Of a stretch of 64,000 bases of DNA, positions 10,126 through 19,999 are shown in pieces; position 1 is the first letter of the stretch, and each line of letters opens with the position of its first letter. Under the pieces are notes generated by a model, which was not told the DNA's origin, did not search any database, and worked only from the letters and a program-made list of their open reading frames with translations. Origin of the DNA: Gracilaria gracilis (lineage: Eukaryota; Rhodophyta; Florideophyceae; Gracilariales; Gracilariaceae). Where the stretch lies: positions 186,001-250,000 of the forward strand of contig JARGSG010000027.1 of NCBI GenBank assembly GCA_030374805.1, written 5' to 3'. Both the position numbers and the translations under genes were made by a program.

Positions 10126-11592
10126 ATGACTGTGCAAGAATCTAAAGCCGATGCGAATGAACGGCAAAAGAACATAATTCTTAAACTTCATGAAGTAGAT
10201 GCTTTCAAGTTTGGAGAATTCACCCTCAAGTCTGGGATAAAGTCCCCTATCTACATTGACTTACGAGTCTCTATTTCATATCCAGAACTGCTGTCTCAGA
10301 TAGCCGATGAGCTTCTGAAAACCGTCTCCGACTCTGAGTATGATATAATTTGTGGGGTGCCTTACACGGCGCTTCCATTTGCTACTGCAATGAGTCTCGC
10401 GTCCACAAAACCCATGGTTATGCGACGAAAAGAAGTGAAGAATTACGGTACTAAGAAAATTATAGAAGGGAAGTTCCTCAAAGACCAGACTTGTCTCGTC
10501 GTCGAAGACTTAGTAACAAGCGGGCTAAGTGTACAGGAGACTGTAGAACCTCTTACAAAGGAAGGCTTGCTTGTGAAGGATGTGGTAGTGCTCCTCGACA
10601 GACAGCAGGGAGCTCGCGAGAATCTGAAGTCACGAGGTCTTAACTTGCACTCTGCTTTTACCTTAACTGCAGTTCTAGATGTTCTGTTGGAAAACCAACG
10701 GATAGAAAAGGATGTAAAGGACATGGTTTTGAAATTTATCAAAGAAAACCAGGTCTCCCAGAATCTAAAGTCTAGTTCGGTGGTACCCACAACCAGCGTT
10801 TCCTATGAGGAAAAAGCTGCGAAGATGGAGAATCCGGTTGGCCGTCGTTTATTGGAACTCATGGCTACAAAGAAAACAAATCTCGCAGTCTCTGCCGATG
10901 TGACTACAAAGGCTGAACTCTTCGAATTGGCGGAAGCAGTAGGTCCGGAAATCTGTCTCTTGAAAACCCATGCTGACATCGTTGAAGACTGGGATCGTGA
11001 TACTGGTACTGCTCTAACCGAAATCGCAAAACGTTTGAACTTCTTGTTGTTTGAGGACAGAAAATTCGCAGATATCGGGAATACTGTCCATCATCAAGCA
11101 GTTGGCGGTGTCCACACAATTTGCAAGTGGGCGGACATCATTAATGCGCATTCCGTACCTGGGCCCGGAGTAATCTCAGGGCTTGAGAAAGCCCATGAAT
11201 CAGTTCGCGAATCTAAAGAAAGACCCATGGGTTTGCTCCTGCTGGCGGAAATGAGCAGCAAGGGAAATTTGGCTTCTGACTTGTCCGATTACCGAACCAA
11301 AACTATTGAGATGGGGAAGGAAGCGAAACGTTTTGTGTTTGGCTTCATAAGTATGGGGAAAGTGGCCGATGACAGTTTTGTCTATATGACTCCAGGAGTG
11401 AAGCTAGCACCTGGAGTTGATGGACTCGGACAGCAATACCTGACGCCAGATGTTGTCATCTCTGAGAACTGTTCGGATGTAATAATAGTTGGACGTGGTG
11501 TTTATCAAGCTGACGACAAGTTGAAAGCCGCCAAGGCGTATCGTCTTGCCGGATGGAAAGCGTATGAAAAGCGTTGTAGTGGTGTGAAATAG
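10126..11592 (+). CDS. UMPS: UMP synthase: orotate phosphoribosyltransferase fused to OMP decarboxylase
   Basis: A 488-residue bifunctional enzyme for the last two steps of de novo pyrimidine synthesis (orotate to OMP to UMP). Residues about 15-210 are the phosphoribosyltransferase, with FTLKSGIKSPIYIDLR and the PRPP loop VVEDLVTSG. Residues about 235-488 are the decarboxylase, with the catalytic segment FEDRKFADIGNTV and the C-terminal phosphate-binding IVGRGVY. The OPRT-then-ODC order is that of plants, animals and amoebae, not the reversed fusion of some stramenopiles and kinetoplastids. The ATG at 10126 is the first in the frame. One exon, normal length, all key motifs present. No targeting peptide is obvious, so a cytosolic location is expected. 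Confidence 0.97.
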   Translation: MTVQESKADANERQKNIILKLHEVDAFKFGEFTLKSGIKSPIYIDLRVSISYPELLSQIADELLKTVSDSEYDIICGVPYTALPFATAMSLASTKPMVMRRKEVKNYGTKKIIEGKFLKDQTCLVVEDLVTSGLSVQETVEPLTKEGLLVKDVVVLLDRQQGARENLKSRGLNLHSAFTLTAVLDVLLENQRIEKDVKDMVLKFIKENQVSQNLKSSSVVPTTSVSYEEKAAKMENPVGRRLLELMATKKTNLAVSADVTTKAELFELAEAVGPEICLLKTHADIVEDWDRDTGTALTEIAKRLNFLLFEDRKFADIGNTVHHQAVGGVHTICKWADIINAHSVPGPGVISGLEKAHESVRESKERPMGLLLLAEMSSKGNLASDLSDYRTKTIEMGKEAKRFVFGFISMGKVADDSFVYMTPGVKLAPGVDGLGQQYLTPDVVISENCSDVIIVGRGVYQADDKLKAAKAYRLAGWKAYEKRCSGVK

Positions 11593-11964
11593 AGAAAGTT
11601 CATGCTTTCACCACAAGACACTTATGAATCGTTCCCTTTACGTCCGTGGTTCTCGTATAGGCCTCCTGTTTGTAAAGCTCATGAGAGGACGGCCCGATTT
11701 TGAGAGATGAGAAGACCCTTTTTCGGAGGCGAAGGCGCAATTATCGTGAAGATATCTAGATAATGTAGAGGCCAAGCTTGACAAGCAAGAACCTTCTGGA
11801 TTTGCTTTCTCGTTGTGCGACAAAGTTTTTGCGCGCTTCTGTCGTGAAAGCTGCTAAGAAGCTGCGAAGAAGGGTTTTCATTCCCCATTGCAGGTATGGG
11901 GATAGAACGCTAACCGTCTCAACCCCCTACCCCTCCTTCGACCCTGTATCTCTGGAACCTAGCT
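11593..11964. other. Spacer downstream of UMP synthase
   Basis: Small frames on both strands look random. It ends where the densely paired stretch begins. Confidence 0.4.
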
Positions 11965-12345
11965 AGCATGCTCACGCCGCCCTGCGTGAGATAATGCCAT
12001 ATATGAAGGGGGTGAATACCGCGTTCGAGGCTTCCACTGGGGTTCTGCCCAATAGCACGAGCGTAGAGCATCCCTCGAATGCAAGCCCTTGGTGAACGAT
12101 AGGGACTAACATTACGTTGTTTCAGATATCATCCAGAAATGGGATGAACGAATACGGGCGGGCACAAGCGATCCGCCTTCACCTGGTGTGCTTGACTTTC
12201 CTTCACGTAGGCTAAGGAAAGCGAAAGAGATCTACGGTCAAGTCCCCAAAGAGAGGACTGGCTTTTCTCACGATAGGGCGCTTTTTCAATAGAAGCGCCC
12301 CGCACCAAGCTTGTAATTAGGCTGTGTGCTCAGAACAGCGGATTG
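11965..12345. ncRNA. Candidate structured non-coding RNA, family not identified
   Basis: No long frame on either strand, but many local helices follow one another. 11971-11977 pairs with 11984-11990 (7 bp); 12021-12030 with 12073-12082 (10 bp, one G-T); 12129-12134 with 12142-12147 (6 bp); 12157-12161 with 12173-12177 (5 bp); 12191-12196 with 12237-12242 (6 bp) enclosing 12197-12203 with 12214-12220 (7 bp); 12276-12283 with 12293-12300 (8 bp). In addition CGTAG at 12206-12210, inside a hairpin loop, matches CTACG at 12232-12236, allowing a pseudoknot. This looks like a folded RNA of about 330-380 nt. RNase P, RNase MRP, SRP and telomerase RNA were considered. An AAGTCCCC string at 12240 recalls MRP, but the other conserved blocks were not found. 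The strand is unknown. Confidence 0.45.
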
Positions 12346-12462
12346 CAATGAAGTATCACCTGAAGTTTGACGGCCAGCACCGCCCTTTTCCCGTTCACTT
12401 TGAGTACGATTGGCTTTTGAGATAAATGAGATAAAGATTTCGTTTAGTATGTGGAGAAAGCG

Positions 12463-15400
12463 CTACTTCGTAGTAGAATTAATGAGCCCAATCACATCAG
12501 AAAATGAAGGTCGTGTAGAAGGCACTGTACCCCAGCACATTTGGATCAAGTTAACATACGCGCGCTGGCAATTCATTGGAATCGGTGGCCGTATGTCTTC
12601 CTCAACAAGCCGTTCCGCCACTTGTCTGGCTTCAATACCATGAAATGGAGGTACACCAGATACCATTTCACATACAATTATTCCATACGAGTATACGTCA
12701 GACTTCTCCGAGTGCGGCTCGCCGCGAACTATTTCAGGAGCCATGTATTGGTATGTTCCAGATACACCCCCACCAGCGTTGTCAGCTACATGACGAGCTA
12801 GACCAAAGTCTCCAACTTTGACGTTGAAACTGCTGTCAACAAACACATTGAGGGTTTTCAAATCTCTGTGGATAAAACCTGCTTCATGAATGCGGCGCAT
12901 TCCCTCCGCAATCTGCAAGCAAATCTTTCGAACGAGAGCCCAAGTAAGCTTAATTCTCTGCTTATGTAAGACGTCAAATAAGGTTCCTCGTTTCATGTAC
13001 TCTGTGACGAAGACAAAATCCGTGCTCTTCAGCGCAGCAGCCGTACATTTCATCACCCGCGAATGGTTCATACTGCACATGATTCTGACTTCGTTTGAGA
13101 ACTCCTCTTTCGCTTCTTGCGATTGAAGTCCTGCTTTTGAAAGCTTCTTGATTGCCACAGGTTCTCGATTATATTCACCCTTGTACACTAAAACATTTGC
13201 TGTTTGAGAGATTTTGTCCCCAAGCCGCAGTCTCTTCATATTTAAAGCTCTGTTCTTGTCAATCTCATAGACGCGCTTACCCTCAACCTGTGAAGCCTGG
13301 GTCGGCGGCGGGGCCCTGAAGACTTGAGGACGAGGATTGGAAGGTACTTCCGCGTCTTCTGTCTTCTCGTTGTCATCCACACTGTATGTAACACTTTCAT
13401 ATGAATCATAACCGTCTCCATAGTACTCCTTATCCGCTCTCCCTTCTGTTTCACCCCTGTTTGGCATTCTATATTGTACATCATCCCCTTCATCAAGAGA
13501 GTCAGCATCATCGTAGTAGTAAGATGATGGCTTAGCTTCATAACCCTGAGGGACTGCTTGCGGATTAGATGGTTTGTTTAAACTAGAACCGTAAGACTGT
13601 GGCACATGCTCCGTTCCAGGTTGAAGATTGTCTGACATTGATCCCGGATCCGATCGAAGCTTAGGCCTTTGACCAACATTTTCTGCTTCGTGAGCTGCCG
13701 CCTGCTGTTCTTCTCTTTGGCAAATAGCACATTGACAAAACACTGGATGCGTCTTAGCATTAGAGTTGACACGTTCACTAACAACCAAAGCTTGATTTCC
13801 GTAGCTTGAACGGGCAGCCCATGTTGCGGTCATAAATCCTTGTCTTGGACCAACTGCTTGTTGTTTTTGATTTTTCCGAGCCTGGTAATCGTTGTAAGCT
13901 CCGTCATCGTCATAATCATCGCGTTCGTCATCTACAGGTGGAGCACCATACTGTGATGACATGGCATCTTCTGGGACGCCAAATGCAGAAGCAAGTGCCT
14001 GGGCATTTGAAACATCAGGGGGTACATCATTTCCATTGTCGGCGACGTGCTCGTTCTCGGGATTGTCGTTATCGAGGGAAAGAAGATCTCCAAATAATGT
14101 CGTAACCGCCTTTGAAGCTTCATCTGCACCATGTACAACTAATGCACCATCCTCAGCAGATGGCTCCTGCTCCTCTTGTTCTTTCACTTTCAAAGCCTTC
14201 CGTTGCTCCTTCTCTTCCTTTCTCCTCCTCTTTTCTTCCTTCCTTTCCATCTTTTCCTTCCGCCTTCTCTCTTGTTCTCTTCTAGATTCATCATGCAGTT
14301 CTTGTACTTGACTTTCTTTCATACGAGCTTCGCTGGTGACATCGGGGGGCGTCTCGGACGCGAAATGCTCCACCCACTCTTCTCCTCCTGCCGACGGAAC
14401 ATGTTCAACAGCAAAAACAAGACACCTCGAAGCATTGTAAAGGCGGGATATTCCTTCCACCAATTTCTGTGCGGCATGGACTGTTTCAACTTCGTACGCC
14501 AATTCCTCTGCGATCTTAAACGCTAAACAACAATCGCTGACAAGGGCTCCTAGTGCAGTTTGTTTGACTGAAGCTTCACTATCTCTTGCAGAGGCAAAGC
14601 GGCAGCCAAGCTCCGAAGCCATTTCGACCACATCCGCCATCCCTGAAATGACCTTGCGACGTCTTGTTTTAAGAACATCTCGACCTTCAGGACTAAGAGC
14701 ACCAGTTCTGTCCCATCGCCCTGTGAATCCGCCTGCTGCAAGCAAATGAAACTTCGCCTTTCTTCTCAAAAACGCCGCATAGAACGCCAATTCACCTCCC
14801 GCAAAAGAGAATGCGGCTGGGTGTTTCTCACTCTTATTAGACGATTCGATTGCTTCTCTCGTCCACGAAGTCTCCACCCAGTCCATAAATTTTTCGTTCT
14901 TCCGAACTGCAGCAAGAACATCATCAGGCCCGTCTAGAATCAAATTGTGCAACATTGTCAAAACTCGCATCGCGCAGAGCGGATCGACACTCACTGGTTT
15001 CTTGAACAAAGTCTTAAATATTCCTTGAGACATCCCTTCTGGGTCAGCATTAAGATCTTGAAGTAGCGCAGAGAATGACGTAGCTATGTCAACGCCCTTG
15101 ACGAGATTTTCAACATTGCGCTCTGTGGCTTTCTCAACAACTTCTGGGACTGTTGCTTGTGGTGTGCTTTCTTTGTTCGTGTTGACGACAGGGCCCAGAG
15201 GTTCTCCGCCTACCGCCACGGCTCGGTTGAACAACTCCGTGGGGTGAGGATGGGAGAACGCAAAAGAGATCAGTTCGATTAGTTGAGGTGAATACGGAGA
15301 AGAGTTGGGGATCTCAAGGTTCTCCGGGGGCTGAACTCCAAAAATCAATTCATAGAGCAACAGCCCAATATCAAATGCATCATCATTTGGAGTAAGACCA

Positions 15401-15939
15401 GGATTATCACGTAAGATTGCTGATCGATGGGCTCCAAATCCAGCAAGACGGATACGTCCTTCTTGGTCAACAAGAAGAGAATCATAGGAAATATGTCCGT
15501 GAGGTGAAGGAACCGTAGCAGTGGCTTTAGCCAGATCGGCTGTGATTGTCAACAAGACAGCCTCTGAGAGTGGTGGGCGCTTTGGCAGAAGACCCCGTGA
15601 GCAAAACTCTGCAAGGAAAATAACAGCGAATGGAGTTTCTCTGAAAACAAAAACATCTTCGAGCTCGATGATATGCTTCTCAGGGTCTGCAAGACATGCA
15701 CCCCGCCATGCAGCAGCCTCATCTACAAGAGCATCAACTTCCGTCAGAGAAGCAAGGTTCTGGCGTTTGGCAGCATACAGTCGTGCTGATTTCTCATCGC
15801 GCACAAGCCAAACTGTCGATGCTGGGTTCACAACTTCGGCCGTCTCACGGGGAGCTAAACGTCTCTCAAATCGCAATGTCCACGTACGCCCAGAAGCTCC
15901 TTCCAAAGTTTCCGACTCCCCGCGGTTACCCCACGGCAT
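12463..15939 (-). CDS. Pseudokinase, ANTH-like region, coiled coil and C-terminal TKL protein kinase
   Basis: A 1158-residue single-exon protein from the ATG at 15939. Residues about 10-260 look like a degenerate kinase of the NAK/AAK1 sort: the usual HRD loop reads HISYDS and the DFG position reads AGFG. Residues about 300-560 contain a helical stretch (PLCAMRVLTMLHNLILDGP) resembling the ANTH domain of clathrin adaptors. A highly charged Arg/Lys/Glu coiled coil spans about 555-600, and LLSLD at 619-623 fits the clathrin-box consensus. A disordered acidic and Tyr-rich linker leads to a TKL/Raf-like kinase (about 895-1158) with HRDLKTLN, DFG and APE present, though its glycine loop is poor. 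The arrangement suggests a kinase acting at clathrin-coated membranes, which is inference. Gene boundaries are secure; the domain names for the first half are less so. Confidence 0.82.
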   Translation of the reverse strand: MPWGNRGESETLEGASGRTWTLRFERRLAPRETAEVVNPASTVWLVRDEKSARLYAAKRQNLASLTEVDALVDEAAAWRGACLADPEKHIIELEDVFVFRETPFAVIFLAEFCSRGLLPKRPPLSEAVLLTITADLAKATATVPSPHGHISYDSLLVDQEGRIRLAGFGAHRSAILRDNPGLTPNDDAFDIGLLLYELIFGVQPPENLEIPNSSPYSPQLIELISFAFSHPHPTELFNRAVAVGGEPLGPVVNTNKESTPQATVPEVVEKATERNVENLVKGVDIATSFSALLQDLNADPEGMSQGIFKTLFKKPVSVDPLCAMRVLTMLHNLILDGPDDVLAAVRKNEKFMDWVETSWTREAIESSNKSEKHPAAFSFAGGELAFYAAFLRRKAKFHLLAAGGFTGRWDRTGALSPEGRDVLKTRRRKVISGMADVVEMASELGCRFASARDSEASVKQTALGALVSDCCLAFKIAEELAYEVETVHAAQKLVEGISRLYNASRCLVFAVEHVPSAGGEEWVEHFASETPPDVTSEARMKESQVQELHDESRREQERRRKEKMERKEEKRRRKEEKEQRKALKVKEQEEQEPSAEDGALVVHGADEASKAVTTLFGDLLSLDNDNPENEHVADNGNDVPPDVSNAQALASAFGVPEDAMSSQYGAPPVDDERDDYDDDGAYNDYQARKNQKQQAVGPRQGFMTATWAARSSYGNQALVVSERVNSNAKTHPVFCQCAICQREEQQAAAHEAENVGQRPKLRSDPGSMSDNLQPGTEHVPQSYGSSLNKPSNPQAVPQGYEAKPSSYYYDDADSLDEGDDVQYRMPNRGETEGRADKEYYGDGYDSYESVTYSVDDNEKTEDAEVPSNPRPQVFRAPPPTQASQVEGKRVYEIDKNRALNMKRLRLGDKISQTANVLVYKGEYNREPVAIKKLSKAGLQSQEAKEEFSNEVRIMCSMNHSRVMKCTAAALKSTDFVFVTEYMKRGTLFDVLHKQRIKLTWALVRKICLQIAEGMRRIHEAGFIHRDLKTLNVFVDSSFNVKVGDFGLARHVADNAGGGVSGTYQYMAPEIVRGEPHSEKSDVYSYGIIVCEMVSGVPPFHGIEARQVAERLVEEDIRPPIPMNCQRAYVNLIQMCWGTVPSTRPSFSDVIGLINSTTK

Positions 15940-16779
15940 TTTGGCAGCAGGAAGATTACTAGCAGTATGAAAGGCTCCGATTTCTGTGGAATATGTCAAG
16001 AAACGAAAGCCGGTATCGTACCGGTAGACCTACCAGCTTGATTGCTTGGAGAGCATTGAAGATTGTTGAATCGAAAGTTCAGATAGATACACAGGCGGGA
16101 AGGACAGTATGCGATTCCAGGGCTGTGACAGATACCCTTGTACACGAGTTACACAAAAGGCCAGTCTTGGGCCTCGTTTTGAGTACACGTACTGTACACG
16201 TAGCTGTCCACTGTACTACCTTAGAGTGCAATAGATACATGGTCGTTTTTGGACTCTTGGAGATATCATGTTTCTCGCAGGGTTTCGACTCGAAACTTTC
16301 GAGTTGCTCGTCTCGTGAAAAGTAGGTCACCTTCACCATGATACCAAGGAAACGAGCATACACGCTACTCTTGCATCTCGCGAAAGATGTTATCATCAAT
16401 AAATATGGTTCAATTTGTCTGTTGTGAAGTAAGCAGTCTATGTTTGCTTAATCGTCTGCCTATCAACTCCTACTTCCCCCCTAAACCGGCATAGAACATC
16501 AGGCTTAAAAAATGGTTCCCGCTCCTAGAAATACCCTTTCTCGCATACCACGGTAACACACATACACATTTGTTGCTTTCACTGCCATGAGTTCAAGACC
16601 CAAACTCTGCGGTTTGAACTCGAAATGTGACGCAAAACATTCCACTCGAGGCCGCCCAACTTCACATGCTCCATCCAAAACCTTGCTTCCTATTGGGAAG
16701 CCTATGCTGTATTGGTAGAATAGACAAAACATATGTCAGAGAATTGATGCATTATCACGCGGATTCACAAACGTGAGTT
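15940..16779. other. Intergenic stretch, no gene recognised
   Basis: Short frames on both strands (up to about 110 codons) resemble nothing known. The left end holds the kinase promoter and the right end the 3' flank of the prolyl aminopeptidase gene. Confidence 0.45.
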
Positions 16780-18186
16780 TCACCTATTAGAGCTTGACCC
16801 GAACTCCTTCCCGAAAGCGTCCGTAGCATCTAATAAAGCCGCTTCGATACCAGGCTCAAACGTAGAATGTCCAGCGTTATCTACAAGAACCACATCAACA
16901 CATCGAGGATCGAACATGCGGGCCAGATCATATGCGCTTTTTCGGGGACATACAGCATCCCATCGTCCTTGAACTATACTTGTCTTGATGTACCTGATTT
17001 TCTGCATCTGGGTCTCTTTCACCAAGTAGCCATCGTCCAGTAGAAAGCCTTTGTTGACAAAGTAATGAGCCTCAAGACGGGCAAACGCAAGGTTTTCGTC
17101 ATCGCTGTAGTCATTGTCGATTTCAGCTGGACCGTCTGTTTTCTGAAAACTACAAAGACTGCGCTCCCAGTTGCTCCATGCGTTTGCTGCTACACGTCGT
17201 TCCTCGTTGTTTTCCTCTTGACTTAGAATGGTATAGAAAGTTTCGATGATATCTTCCGAATCCCTCATTTCTTTTGGCAGACCAGATAAAAAGGCCTCAT
17301 ATGCCTCAGGGTACAACATTGCTGCACCCTTTGGCCCATACAACCAGTCTAATTCCTGTTTGCGAGACAAAAATATACCTCGAAGAATCATACCTAGAAC
17401 ACGGTGAGGATGCTCTTGTGCGTATGCAATCGATAACGTTGATCCCCAGCTCCCACCAAACAGTATCCAGCTTTCAATTCCAGCCGCCTCTCGCACACGC
17501 TCCATGTCTTCAACAAGATCCCATGTCGTGTTTTCTTCAAGACAGGCGAATGGCTGTGACTTTCCACATCCTCTTTGATCGAACAGGACTATTTTGTATA
17601 CTGCAATTCACAAGGAGGCTTAGAATCAGATTCATTGTACTTCATAAGGTCACGTAACTTACGAAACGCAGAGAGAGGGAAAAACTGGTACCGTGTACAG
17701 AATGAAAATAGCACAGTGCTTACCTCTTGGATCAAAAAAACCACGATGTGCAGGAACGGTGCCGCCCCCAGGTCCGCCGTGTACAAAGCAGATTGGTAGT
17801 CCGTTCCGATTTCCTGAGACCTCGTAATATACTTTATGGGTCTCTGAAACTTGTAGGTAGTCCTTGTGATACGGCTCAATGCGTGGATATATTGTGCGGC
17901 TTGAGACGGTCGGAGTTTCATCCTGAACACGATGACCAAAAGTGCTGGCCATTGTACACAAACTGGTCTTGGATTGCGAAAGATTTCGCAATGTGATCCA
18001 CTTCCCAAAGATGTTGGAGCAAGCGGAACGAAGTGGACGAAATGTAAGCGTCGAGGGAAACGCAGAGAAGTTGCCGAGCACAAAGCCTTGCATGTTCAAC
18101 AGCTTTATTCGGGACGGCTTCCAACGTGTTGTCGTACTCCAGCATAACCCCTTGACAGAGAGGGCAATTCTCAATAGAACTGGCAT
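16780..18186 (-). CDS. Prolyl aminopeptidase (proline iminopeptidase, S33), two exons
   Basis: Removes N-terminal proline from peptides; alpha/beta-hydrolase fold. Exon 1 is 18186-17724, exon 2 is 17600-16780, and the intron of 123 bp (17723-17601) reads GTAAGC at its start and TTGCAG at its end. Splicing gives 427 residues and restores FFDPRVYKIVLFDQRGCGKS across the join, the hallmark of the family. HGGPGGG forms the oxyanion-hole loop, GGSWGSTLS holds the nucleophile serine, and DNAGHS near the C terminus gives the catalytic histidine. The first 80 or so residues before the conserved domain are basic and hydroxylated, like a mitochondrial or plastid targeting sequence, with possible alternative starts at internal methionines (MQGFVL, MASTFG). 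That could give dual targeting; this is inference. Confidence 0.93.
17601..17723 (-). other. Spliceosomal intron in the prolyl aminopeptidase gene
   Basis: 123-bp GT-AG intron, inserted after the first base of a valine codon. A TTCTAAG sequence near the 3' end is a likely branch site. Confidence 0.85.
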
Positions 18187-18264
18187 CCGTGGAAATTCAA
18201 TATTTTCTGCGCAGTGAGTGCCCTACCCTTGGTACATAACTTTACTAGCTAGGGCTTTGCAAAT

Positions 18265-18300
18265 GGATGATGCATCTCATGATCATGAGATGCATCGTCC
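18265..18300. repeat. 36-bp near-perfect palindrome
   Basis: The 28 central bases are perfectly self-complementary around CATGATCATG, and the arms extend to 36 bp with one mismatch that would be a G-U pair in RNA. It lies between the 5' end of the prolyl aminopeptidase gene and the 3' end of the transporter gene. It could be a transcript hairpin, a protein-binding site or a remnant of a foldback element; the sequence alone does not decide. The rest of 18187-18862 holds no recognised gene. Confidence 0.7.
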
Positions 18301-18862
18301 CAGAGCTAGGTAGGACACTACTTTTTGGTGTCCGGGAACGCCAACCTTGAGATAAAGGTTAAAAGGTTAGCCCTCTTATCCCTCGACCTCCGTGCAAATA
18401 TTGAAACAACACTCTTGCGCCAGGAAGTGAAGTTTGAGGCGAAGAATGGCAGACTTGATTCTTTTCCTGTACTTGCACAATGTTCGTCCGTTCGTTGTGC
18501 TTCTCAACTCATTCACTAGCAATGAAAGTCGATTAGTCCTAAACGCAACTCCGGCATGGACATGTGTAAATACAAGAGCACGTTAATCTGCATATGAGCC
18601 AGAAAGTGAGAGTTAGCAGTTGTTTATTTACTGTTTGGGAACTGCAGTTGAATCGGTCTTTTTGTAGTTAGGAATACGGTAATGCGTTATGTCCATGTTC
18701 AGGTAAGATCTTGCTCGCGGAACATTCTAGCCCAGTGAACAGCGAGCTAATTAGTGCCCAGGTTCCCAAACCTGGTTCCAAGACCATTCTTCGCGGTGAC
18801 ATGAGCAAGTCAAAACACCTTTTGCTTTTGTTTGTAAGCCTCAGCGCAAACGGATGCCAACC

Positions 18863-19999
18863 TTATGGGGACTCAAAACCAAGAAGTTGTTCCGGAGACG
18901 CCGTTTTCTTTCCAAAATCCCGATTGCGTTGTGATACATAAGCTAGTATGCCTCCCTGCACTATAGCAAATCCGATACATGTTAGCCATGAAAGGCGCTC
19001 ACTAAAGATCAACGCGCCAGCAAATATTACAAGAACCTCTTTGAGAACGAAAGTCACTGACACTGTTAATGACGAAGTGATCCTCACCAGCTCATACTCG
19101 GACCAGAGAAGCACAAACACTGAAACACCAATGGTTGACAAAACAACAAGAAGTTTGGCAATTTGTAGAAATGACGCATTCTGAAACCAACCAAAGAGCT
19201 TGAATCCTTCTACCAGAACAACGAAAGGTAACACCCACAAAAGGGTGAAAGGCGAAACTCGTCGTACAGTTTCGATAGCAGACCAGCCCTTGGAACTCGA
19301 TCGACACTTCAACAAGTTGCTGATTCTTTGGTCAAGAACGGTTTCACCTTTAATAAATACTTGCGTGAGAACCCAACGAAAGCCCGAACACAGCGCTGAA
19401 AGAAGCTGGGCAAGAAGGCCAATTCGCAAAAAGTGCGAAAGGGCAGGGTCGGTGTTTTTATGCTCGCCTGCCACAGCAAGGATGAGACCTAAGGCCATGG
19501 CACAAAGTGAAGCGGCTATACCAAGACGTAAGGTATGGACGCGCAGCACAATGCCCCATCCAAGAACGAAAAACGGAGCCATTCCTTTGAGCACAGTAGA
19601 GAAGGAGAGTGTCAAAAGATTGAGGGCAATGTTGGACAGTCCGATCTCCGCGGCGGTTGCGGCACCGATGGTGAATGCAATGCGGGTTGCACCTTCATCA
19701 CTGGAGGCATGTAGAGCACGATTGGAGAACAGACAGGATGCGAGGGAAGCGATCACGTTATTGGTAGCTGTGAGGGTCAAGGCAAAAGGAAACGGTGGGA
19801 TATGTTCACTAATTCCAGAGAAAAGCGCCTTGGCAGTTAGCACAGCCAGGGACGAAGAGGAAAACCAAAGAAAAATTAGGAGCGCAACCCGCGCTACCCG
19901 CAAGCTTGTGCGCATATCGGGCGACAGATGGGGTCGATAAAGGGTTGAGGGCATATCTGGCTTCGTTGAGGTAGGTGTGTCGATGGAGCAAGAAGGCAT
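18863..19999 (-). CDS. Triose-phosphate/nucleotide-sugar transporter family membrane protein (SLC35-like)
   Basis: A 378-residue protein with about ten hydrophobic segments spread over the whole length after a short Ser/Thr/Pro-rich N terminus. The family is recognisable from the paired-repeat arrangement, the central KGMAPFFVLGWG-like segment, the GFRWVLTQVF segment and the final membrane helices (SLTVSVTFVLKEVLVI, then FAIVQGGILAY). The closest group appears to be the SLC35C2-like or KT-type Golgi transporters rather than true plastid triose-phosphate translocators, because no plastid transit peptide is seen. The substrate cannot be read from sequence. The ATG at 19999 is the first in the frame. 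Confidence 0.85.
   Translation of the reverse strand: MPSCSIDTPTSTKPDMPSTLYRPHLSPDMRTSLRVARVALLIFLWFSSSSLAVLTAKALFSGISEHIPPFPFALTLTATNNVIASLASCLFSNRALHASSDEGATRIAFTIGAATAAEIGLSNIALNLLTLSFSTVLKGMAPFFVLGWGIVLRVHTLRLGIAASLCAMALGLILAVAGEHKNTDPALSHFLRIGLLAQLLSALCSGFRWVLTQVFIKGETVLDQRISNLLKCRSSSKGWSAIETVRRVSPFTLLWVLPFVVLVEGFKLFGWFQNASFLQIAKLLVVLSTIGVSVFVLLWSEYELVRITSSLTVSVTFVLKEVLVIFAGALIFSERLSWLTCIGFAIVQGGILAYVSQRNRDFGKKTASPEQLLGFESP

Noticed and set aside
12010-12035. tRNA-like GCGTTCGAGGC as a B box
   Set aside because: No acceptor or anticodon arm fits around it; the bases pair instead with 12073-12082.
11965-12345. RNase MRP RNA, because of AAGTCCCC and GAGAG
   Set aside because: The remaining conserved blocks and the partner strand of helix P4 were not found; kept only as an unidentified structured RNA.
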